DNA of 5,429 nucleotides from Bacteriovoracaceae bacterium UBA1018 (GTDB lineage: Bacteria; Bdellovibrionota; UBA1018): positions 541-5,969 of the forward strand of contig DBAE01000055.1 in the NCBI GenBank assembly GCA_002291495.1, read 5' to 3'. The translations under genes and the position numbers were made by a program. The notes below the pieces were generated by a model, which was not told the origin of the DNA, did not search any database, and worked only from the letters and a program-made list of their open reading frames with translations. Shown here piece by piece: positions 1 through 5,300 of the stretch (position 1 is the stretch's first letter; each line of letters begins with the position of its first letter).

Positions 1-455
1 GTATAGCGATAATTGTTGAAACTTTAACTGATAATAAAAATAGAACCGCAGCTGATATTCGCGTTCTTTTCCGCAAGGGGCAGCTTGGATCGATCGGAGC
101 TGTTACTTGGATGTTCGATCGCCTAGGAGTAATTGAAGCCACCCATCCCACTCCTAACCTCGATATAGAAGGATCTGCAATTGAAGCGGGTGCTCAAAAT
201 GTCGAACCTTTAGAGTCTTCTGAAGTTACGGCAGGTCAATCTGGAGCACGTTTTTTCTGCGATCCAGCAGATCTAGATACCGTCAATAAGGCACTGACCG
301 AAGCTGGATGGCTCATCACCCAGTCGGAACTGAGTTTCGTCGCTAAAAATTTCACTGAACTCGATGATGAAGCGAAGCGGAAAGAAGTGACCGATTTCCT
401 CCAAGCACTTGATGATAACGATGATGTCCATCGGATCTACGCATCGCTGAAGTAG
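1..455 (+). CDS. yebC: YebC/PmpR/TACO1-family protein, 5'-truncated by window edge
   Basis: The reading frame enters at base 3 (bases 1-2 finish a codon off the edge) and runs 150 codons to TAG at 453-455. An ATG at 111 is internal to the protein and not the start, because family sequence continues upstream of it: IAIIVETLTDNKNRTAADIR matches the conserved start of the second YebC domain. Further family hallmarks are WMFDRLGVIE, the segment EGSAIEAGAQNVE and the acidic DDNDDVHRIY near the C-terminus. Family members are usually about 240-250 residues, so some 90-100 N-terminal residues are missing. YebC proteins were long annotated as transcriptional regulators; bacterial and mitochondrial members are now linked to relieving ribosome stalling at difficult sequences such as proline runs. 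The protein is cytoplasmic. One oddity: the loop after VLFRKG seems about two residues shorter than in the E. coli protein (FSKCGGNLG there, FRKGQLG here). The family assignment is very secure. Confidence 0.95.
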   Translation, partial: IAIIVETLTDNKNRTAADIRVLFRKGQLGSIGAVTWMFDRLGVIEATHPTPNLDIEGSAIEAGAQNVEPLESSEVTAGQSGARFFCDPADLDTVNKALTEAGWLITQSELSFVAKNFTELDDEAKRKEVTDFLQALDDNDDVHRIYASLK

Positions 456-463
456 ATTTGGGG

Positions 464-481
464 TAGGGTCGGAACACCCTA
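464..481 (+). terminator. Weak hairpin just after yebC, possible terminator
   Basis: TAGGGT at 464-469 and ACCCTA at 476-481 form a perfect 6-bp stem with a 6-nt loop, nine bases after the yebC stop. No U-run follows, so it is a poor intrinsic terminator. It may stabilise the 3' end, or termination may be factor-dependent. A second nested inverted repeat follows at 479-518 and shares bases with this one. Confidence 0.3.
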
Positions 482-518
482 GATCTAGGCTGATCAAAGC
501 CCAATTCCCGAGATCTAG
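479..518. repeat. Inverted repeat CTAGATCT/AGATCTAG with nested GGCT/AGCC
   Basis: CTAGATCT (479-486) pairs perfectly with AGATCTAG (511-518). Inside it, GGCT (488-491) can pair with AGCC (498-501) around a GATCAA loop. Each outer arm contains the palindrome AGATCT, and the first arm extends to the self-complementary CTAGATCTAG. It lies just after yebC and could be part of its transcript end. There is no U-tract on either strand. Confidence 0.3.
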
Positions 519-720
519 TTGCTCAACTCAAATATAGAGCATCTAGTATCCATTTCAGGCGTTTTAAGTTCAATAAAAGTTGAGTAAATCTCTTCGAAAG
601 ACTTGACCAGTTAGCTCAAGTGGTGTTATTGCCTGCTCATCTTTGACGCAATGCTCGGGTGGCTTTCTCCTAAAGAGGACAAGAGACCAGATCATTGCGG
701 GTAAAGGGTAGTTGCCCAAG
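519..720. other. Intergenic stretch with no supported gene
   Basis: This lies between two genes ending toward each other: yebC on the plus strand and the small lipoprotein on the minus strand. I see no coding frame with a ribosome site and no tRNA. The inverted repeat ACTTGA (601-606)/TCAAGT (616-621) with a 9-nt loop is the best candidate for a transcript end of the minus-strand lipoprotein, but only a CTTTCG follows on that strand. ATTGC (628-632) can pair with GCAAT (648-652). CTCAACT (522-528) can pair with AGTTGAG (578-584) across 49 bases. Each is weak and could be chance. Confidence 0.4.
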
Positions 721-936
721 TTATCGATTGCGGCGCATGAGTTTCCACTCAGCGTTCTGTTGAGCAGCTCGGTCAACACAAGCCTGCTGTTCTTGCGCCG
801 CTGGCGAAGAACAATCGGCTGCAGTTTGGCGGTTTACTGACGAAGTAGCGCAGCCAAATAGACCGAAGCTGAAGAGGCTCAAAGTTGAAACTGACAGAAT
901 AATGGTCTTAAAGGCTGTTGTTTTGAAAGTGGACAT
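721..936 (-). CDS. Small lipoprotein precursor, 71 residues, unknown function
   Basis: I do not recognise this protein as a named family. The N-terminus is a clear lipoprotein signal: a positively charged n-region (K5, K10), a hydrophobic stretch over residues 12-27, and a lipobox LFGC at residues 26-29. Lipidation at C29 would leave a 43-residue mature protein, which is very short. That part is hydrophilic and Gln/Ala-rich, with two more cysteines (C42, C53) that could form an intramolecular disulfide in the periplasm, and a basic tail ending RRNR. I chose the ATG at 936 because it places the signal peptide at the N-terminus and has a purine-rich ribosome site (AAGAGAGG) five bases upstream. 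An in-frame ATG at 1002 would put 22 hydrophilic residues before the signal sequence and is unlikely. The gene is divergent from the 330-residue lipoprotein and stands alone. Outer-membrane or inner-membrane attachment cannot be decided here. Confidence 0.75.
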   Translation of the reverse strand: MSTFKTTAFKTIILSVSTLSLFSFGLFGCATSSVNRQTAADCSSPAAQEQQACVDRAAQQNAEWKLMRRNR

Positions 937-941
937 GAGGA

Positions 942-977
942 CCTCTCTTCTCTCTCTAAGGATATCTAAAAGAGAGG
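942..977 (-). promoter_or_regulatory. Ribosome site of small lipoprotein inside an inverted repeat
   Basis: In the minus-strand sense the ribosome site AAGAGAGG (949 to 942) is the exact complement of CCUCUCUU (977 to 970) lying 20 bases upstream, an 8-bp perfect stem that would bury the Shine-Dalgarno. The upstream arm overlaps a second small dyad, GGAGC-T-GCTCC on the plus strand at 976-986, so the two pairings compete. This matters only if transcription starts upstream of about 978 in the minus direction. A possible -10 (TTTAGATA, minus strand, about 970-963) would make the mRNA start inside the repeat and remove the effect. The pairing is seen; regulation is inference. Confidence 0.35.
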
Positions 978-1060
978 AGCTGCTCCAGTCGAAAGTAAAC
1001 AATCTGTATGTAGGATTAAGATCATGAGCCAGATCAAAACCCTAATCAGATTGAAGACAT

Positions 1061-1108
1061 GTGTGAAATTTGACACTTATTTTATAAGTAAAAATTTGAG
1101 ACTTGTCT
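1061..1108. promoter_or_regulatory. Cluster of operator-like dyads upstream of the 330-residue lipoprotein
   Basis: Three dyads lie close together. GTGTGAAATTTGACAC at 1061-1076 is symmetric at 14 of 16 positions. ACTTAT-TTT-ATAAGT at 1075-1089 is a perfect 6-bp inverted repeat that shares two bases with the first. AGAC-TT-GTCT at 1099-1108 is a perfect 4-bp repeat. The first contains TTGACA (1070-1075), a perfect -35 hexamer, though no convincing -10 sits 16-18 bases downstream (AATTTG there). The cluster lies in a divergent region and could control either neighbour. The regulator is unknown. Confidence 0.4.
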
Positions 1109-1121
1109 TAAGCTGTTAATG

Positions 1122-1151
1122 AGACCTGAAAAGTGGCTCAAAATTTATAGA
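1122..1151 (+). promoter_or_regulatory. Tentative promoter of the 330-residue lipoprotein
   Basis: TTATAG (1145-1150) is the best -10-like hexamer near the gene and would give a leader of about 30-35 bases before the ATG at 1191. The hexamer 17 bases upstream (AGACCT, 1122-1127) matches a -35 poorly, so the promoter would need an activator or a different sigma factor. The dyads at 1061-1108 lie just upstream, where an activator could bind. Low confidence. Confidence 0.2.
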
Positions 1152-1190
1152 TCTTGAAATTGTTCTGAACTGTAACTGGAGGCCTTAAAA

Positions 1191-2183
1191 ATGAAATCTA
1201 TTCGATCCCTTTCAATAGTGATGACTGCAACCATGTTGGTATCTCTTACCGCATGTCAAACTGCTCAAATTAAAGATGTAGCAGATGCAAATGAAATCAG
1301 CGGCGAACGTTCGCCAGCTAACGCGGTTCCTCCAGCTGTTAGAAAATATATTGCCCAAGCCCTTAAAGCTGCAGAAGGCAGCGGCGATAACGCTGTAATT
1401 GCTCTTCAAAAAGCAGCGGCTCACCTCCCAGGCGGTGCTCGTTTATCTGCAAAAGTTCCAACCAGCATTGATGAAGCACTTGCGATGGACGACGCTTCGT
1501 TGAACGCTTTGATCAGCGGTCTCGACAATGCATACAAAACTCTATTCTCTGGAAATAAATCTTTGACTGCTTCACGAAATGAAGCACAAAAAGCCATGAC
1601 TGAAAGACTTGCTGCTTACAAAGCGACAAGCTCGTTGAAACAGTCGGATGTTGCTGCAGGCGATAACGCTTTCGGCGTCGGCAAAAAGATTCAGGCCGAT
1701 GAAGTGAACAAAACTCTCGAAACTTACCTCAGCAAAGAATTCAAAGAAATTGGTGATGCTGCTGCTGAAGTGAAAAACCTTCAAAGCAATATCAAGAACT
1801 TTGAAATTGAAACTGGTTTGCCTCTTTTCACTAAGTCTGACGTAGAAAAGTTCTGTAACAAGGACACTATTGCCGGAATCAACACCATCAAAGGTCTCGA
1901 TAAATGGATTGATTATACAGCTCTGAAAGCAGCTGAAGATATCAAAGCAATGCGTAAGGCTGGCAAAAAAGTTAAGCCAAGCTGTGTAGTTGCAGTTCAC
2001 AGTGTTGGTCACCAAGTGGCTAACTTGGGAACTTCAATTGAAGATGGTATCGCACGCGCCGAAATGCTCGATGGCCAATGTTTCAATTCACTTGCTGGCG
2101 ATTTCCCAACGGTTCGTAAGGGTTTAACCAACGTTAAGGCCTTGGATAAAGTAAATGCCGGTGAAATTTGTACAATTAAGTAA
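1191..2183 (+). CDS. Lipoprotein of 330 residues, unknown function
   Basis: I do not recognise the family. The start is well supported: GGAGG at 1178-1182, eight bases before the ATG, and a lipoprotein signal with basic K2/R5, a hydrophobic core at residues 7-20 and the lipobox LTAC at residues 19-22. C22 would be lipidated, followed by Q23, which is not an inner-membrane retention Asp, so outer-membrane sorting is plausible if E. coli-type rules apply. The mature part is Ala/Lys/Glu-rich and looks largely alpha-helical, with long amphipathic stretches around residues 45-80 and 125-205. Four further cysteines, C222, C265, C297 and C327, all sit in the last third, consistent with two disulfides. 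C265, H270 and H274 form a C-x4-H-x3-H pattern. The gene is monocistronic: an intergenic region precedes it and a strong terminator follows 31 bases after the stop. The antisense frame over 1572-2015 is open but is a shadow. Coding status is secure; function is unknown. Confidence 0.88.
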   Translation: MKSIRSLSIVMTATMLVSLTACQTAQIKDVADANEISGERSPANAVPPAVRKYIAQALKAAEGSGDNAVIALQKAAAHLPGGARLSAKVPTSIDEALAMDDASLNALISGLDNAYKTLFSGNKSLTASRNEAQKAMTERLAAYKATSSLKQSDVAAGDNAFGVGKKIQADEVNKTLETYLSKEFKEIGDAAAEVKNLQSNIKNFEIETGLPLFTKSDVEKFCNKDTIAGINTIKGLDKWIDYTALKAAEDIKAMRKAGKKVKPSCVVAVHSVGHQVANLGTSIEDGIARAEMLDGQCFNSLAGDFPTVRKGLTNVKALDKVNAGEICTIK

Positions 2184-2213
2184 CTTCTAGTTCGTTAGAT
2201 CTATAAAGCACCT

Positions 2214-2253
2214 GGGCCGTGGTACTGGAAACAGTATCGCGGCCTTTGTGTTT
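2214..2253 (+). terminator. Intrinsic terminator after the 330-residue lipoprotein
   Basis: GGCCGTGGTACTG (2215-2227) pairs along its whole length with CAGTATCGCGGCC (2232-2244): 13 pairs, two of them G-U when read as plus-strand RNA. The loop is GAAA, a stabilising GNRA tetraloop. A U-rich tail TTTGTGTTT (2245-2253) follows directly. The G-U pairs become A-C mismatches on the opposite strand, so the hairpin is built to act on plus-strand transcripts. It isolates the lipoprotein gene from the large gene downstream. Confidence 0.88.
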
Positions 2254-2257
2254 GGAA

Positions 2258-2274
2258 TGTCTAAACATTAGACA
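2258..2274. promoter_or_regulatory. Perfect 17-bp dyad, operator candidate
   Basis: TGTCTAAACATTAGACA has two perfect 7-bp arms around a 3-bp centre. It sits between the terminator of the lipoprotein gene and the large exported protein gene, about 110 bases upstream of the latter's ATG. No U-run follows, so it is more likely a protein-binding site than a second terminator. The right arm overlaps GACACTTA (2271-2278), an 8-mer also found beside the dyads upstream of the 330-residue lipoprotein. The binding factor is unknown. Confidence 0.4.
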
Positions 2275-2299
2275 CTTACTCACTAATTTTCCTAATTTG

Positions 2300-2329
2300 T
2301 ACACTTTTATTGGATAAAACCCTTATATT
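2300..2329 (+). promoter_or_regulatory. Tentative promoter of the large exported protein
   Basis: TTATAT/TATATT at 2323-2329 is a good -10-like sequence in an AT-rich stretch. It would start transcription near 2335, giving a leader of about 50 bases. The -35 is poor: TACACT (2300-2305) has the right spacing but matches only half the consensus, while the better TTGTAC (2297-2302) is about 20 bases away. Low confidence. Confidence 0.25.
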
Positions 2330-2344
2330 TTCGATGACTTAACG

Positions 2345-2391
2345 TGGCATATGCATTGCTTTATCTCTTTATTGAGAGAGAGTTTATGCCA
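2345..2391 (+). promoter_or_regulatory. Leader hairpin covering the start codon of the large gene
   Basis: TGGCATA (2345-2351) is perfectly complementary to TATGCCA (2385-2391), and the second arm contains the ATG start codon (2386-2388). Inside the loop TCTC (2364-2367) can pair with GAGA (2374-2377), part of the only ribosome-site-like sequence, GAGAGAGAG (2374-2382). The fold would mask both the start codon and the ribosome site. With the start of transcription guessed at about 2335 the whole structure would be in the mRNA. The complementarity is seen; a role in translational control is inferred. Confidence 0.35.
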
Positions 2392-5300
2392 AGAGTTATT
2401 CGCAGCATTCGCTTAAAAAAGCGATGGTTCTTCATCTTGAGCGCAATCAGTGCGCTGACCTTTGCTATTGCTCAGGGCTATAACGAGCCTAAAGATCCTC
2501 TCTTAGAGTGCGTCGCAAAGCTCAAGTCTCTTTATAACAAGACCTTTTCTTACCTTGATCCAGGCGCCAAAGGCAGTCTCCATTCGATTGCTCCAAAAGC
2601 TTTAGCTACCGTTAAACTGAACGATCCAAAGTATCTGAAGTTTATTGAAGAGATGAAAGTGACTCGCGAAGAAATCTATCGTCAGTCGATGATCCGTGCA
2701 AACAAGGCTGTGAAAGATGAAAGCGATCCGGAAGTGCAGGCGGTAGTCAAGGCTGCGTCTGAGTATCTGGATCTCGAAATTGGCGTTTACGCTAACTATG
2801 CTCGCGTTGCTCATAACGACCCTAAAGTGAGACAGAATGTTGCCCACATGAAGTCTTATGACTTTTCCCAGCTGGATCATCTCAATCTAGAGATTCATCG
2901 TTGGATTGGAGCGGTGCTAGCGTCGGACGCTAAATTGAATCGCCAAAGAAATATCAGGCACTCGGCTAAGAATCCGAGCATGGTCGAGGTCTTTGTTAAT
3001 CGTGAAGATATGAGGCTAATCGAGCTTCTAGCGATTGCTAATCCCAATTCCGAATTTGAGTATTCAAAGCTGATTCAGTTTTCGATGATCAAAGACACGA
3101 TGATCAATCGATGGGCGATTAGAAAATTACAGGCTAACCCAAGTCAAGACCGAGATCTCCAGAATTGTGGTCATGAATTTTTGTCTTTTAGGCGTCCTCA
3201 AGACCGGCGCATTGATCTCATGGAATATTACAACCCAGACGAGCAGACCGAACGGTTTAATGCGCTTGTGAGAGCTGCGCCATTTGTGTCCGATCTTCCG
3301 CCCCTGGGCGACCGAGTGCGGTCAGATGAAGAGAAATCATTCAGACAACCGCTTCTGAAATCTCAAGCCGAGTATGAGGCGTTGATTGTCAAAGTCATGT
3401 CTCAACATCCAGACTTTAAAGAGCTCGTTCTTAAGCCGAGAGAAGCTCAGCAGCTCTCAACCACAGCCAAGACCATTGTCGAAGCGCTTAGCAAAGTTGA
3501 AAATGAAAAGACAAAAACGATCGAAGTTGGCCCGCTGGATTGGTTAGCAAAGGCGGAAGCTAAAGATTGGGAAAATACCGCATTAGCAAATTACAAAGAC
3601 TCTTTCTATCCCGGTGATGATTTGGCGCCAAGCTCAATTGCTCAGCGTTTAGCAGAAAATGCATTTGCTGTTCGGAGAAAGGCAATTGCTCAAGCACTTC
3701 ATATCAAGTGGCATGGCTTTTTGGCAGACGCTCATCATGGAGTATTGAAAGAAATAATCGACACCTATGGCGAAGCCGAAGGCAAGGAGAAGAATACAGA
3801 ACTCAATCCTTGGATTGCTAAGTTAAGCCTTGAGGAAAGTATGCGGATTATTGCCCAGACCGTGAATACGGAGTTGGACAAGATCCGGGGTGAGTGGGTC
3901 GCAGACCAAGCGACTCGCTATGCACAAAGAATATCAGATTATCTTTATAGCAAGGATCACCAAGAGATGGAGCTCAATAGAAATTGGGAAACAGCTCTTT
4001 CGTCTTTGAATCGGAGTGCACGAATTGCGCTAAGAGCGCAGAAGCTACGAAAAGAATATATTAGACCTATCGAACTTGAAATTGCTCGTAAGAAGATATC
4101 TAAGCGAGATGCAAAAGACATCAAAGTCGATGATATCGAACTGGGCGTTTATACTGCAAAAGATCGAATGCCGCTTCTGTTAAGTCCAGTGACATCCACT
4201 GAACTGAAGCGTTTTTTTAAGTTGAGATTTCCTTATATGATTTCGGCGGCAGAGTGGGAAAACAAAGATGGCAAAACCCTTCCTCATCTCGAGCTTTCTG
4301 CCAAAGTAGCCGCACACCCAGGTGTGAGCTATTACATGGATCGCTTTTTTGATTACCTCGATCAAGAGTATATTGAAGAACTCAAAAAGAGTCAGATCAA
4401 AGACGTGGACGAGAAGAACTCGCCATTAAGAACTGTGATCTATTCAGCCTATAATAAAACTTTAAAAGATCTTCGGTATGACCAGGCGGTTCCTAATCAC
4501 TCATCCGTACGTGGTGGATTGAGTAAAAAGTCGAGTGAAGAAGAAGTCTCTGGCCAGATTGAAGAAAAGAAGACCGCACCGACCACAACCGGAACTGCAA
4601 AGACAAAGGGCCAAGCCCCGAAACCTAAAATCGTAGCACCTACCGTCACCTCGGCGCGTAGAACCGCTCCTGTTCGTGAGCCATTTAATATCGACGATTT
4701 AGAGCTCCAAGCTGAGCGAATGAGAAGACGAGTGATTCGCGATTTAGCAAGGCTCTATCCTAACGATTATCGCATGATCGGCGCAACTGAGGCCACATTC
4801 GGTCCGAAGGATATTGAGGTCGTTTTGGGACGAGTCCATGCTTCGCTTGGGCATCCCGAAATGGAAGCTAAGGTGAGAGCCGCGCTTCAAGTACAGCTAC
4901 CTCAAACCCGATTAAAAGATTCTGGATCGAGCGATTCAGTAAACATAATTTCGATGGCTAATGAAGTGAAGAAACAGGTCATCTCATTTGTCAGAAAAGA
5001 AGTTTTTCTAAATCCATCCCGAGTGGTGAAGGGAGACTCTACCGTTCGTGAGCGTGCGATCAAGCCGCATGATCATTTGGCGGTAGCCGGAATTAAGACC
5101 AATGATTTTGAAGACGCCTTTAACGCTGTATTTCAGATCTTAGGATTAGAGGACGTAGCTCCACTTCCTTATCGAAAGCAAAAGCCAGGTACACCCGTAG
5201 ATCTCACCCGCATTGCATCTACAGTGCTCGATCAAAAGATCTTAAGCCAGGTGCTGATCAATGAATCTCTAGTCGACTCGCCACTCCTAGCGGTCGAAGT

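Noticed and set aside
273..497. Minus-strand open frame of 74 codons over the end of yebC
   Set aside because: It is a shadow of the conserved yebC frame, with no independent start signal.
609..660. tRNA-like D-arm (TTAGCTCAAGTGGT at 611-624)
   Set aside because: No matching acceptor stem, anticodon arm or GGTTCGA-type T-arm is present at the needed distances, so this is a chance match.
570..779. Minus-strand open frame of 69 codons
   Set aside because: It overlaps the end of the small lipoprotein in another frame, lacks a ribosome site and has no recognisable protein character. The lipoprotein frame has a far better start and signal.
937..1002. Upstream in-frame ATG extending the small lipoprotein by 22 residues
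   Set aside because: It would bury the signal peptide behind a charged segment, and the internal ATG at 936 has the ribosome site. This stretch reads better as leader.
1061..1077. CRP/FNR-type site at TGTGAAATTTGACAC
   Set aside because: The right half does not give TCACA or ATCAA at the required spacing, so I report only an unassigned dyad.
1572..2015. Minus-strand open frame of 147 codons
   Set aside because: It is fully antisense to the 330-residue lipoprotein, has no ribosome site, and its Phe/Ser-rich translation is the usual mirror of a Lys/Glu/Ala-rich gene.
2602..2880. Minus-strand open frame of 92 codons
   Set aside because: It lies antisense inside the large exported protein, whose frame continues uninterrupted on both sides. 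No ribosome site or domain is visible.
3157..3180. Haem-binding or zinc motif around the NCGHEF segment (C261)
   Set aside because: There is no second cysteine in CXXCH spacing and no nearby paired cysteines, so no cytochrome c or zinc ribbon is supported.
4180..4365. Minus-strand open frame of 61 codons
   Set aside because: It is a short antisense shadow within the large gene, with no supporting start or domain.
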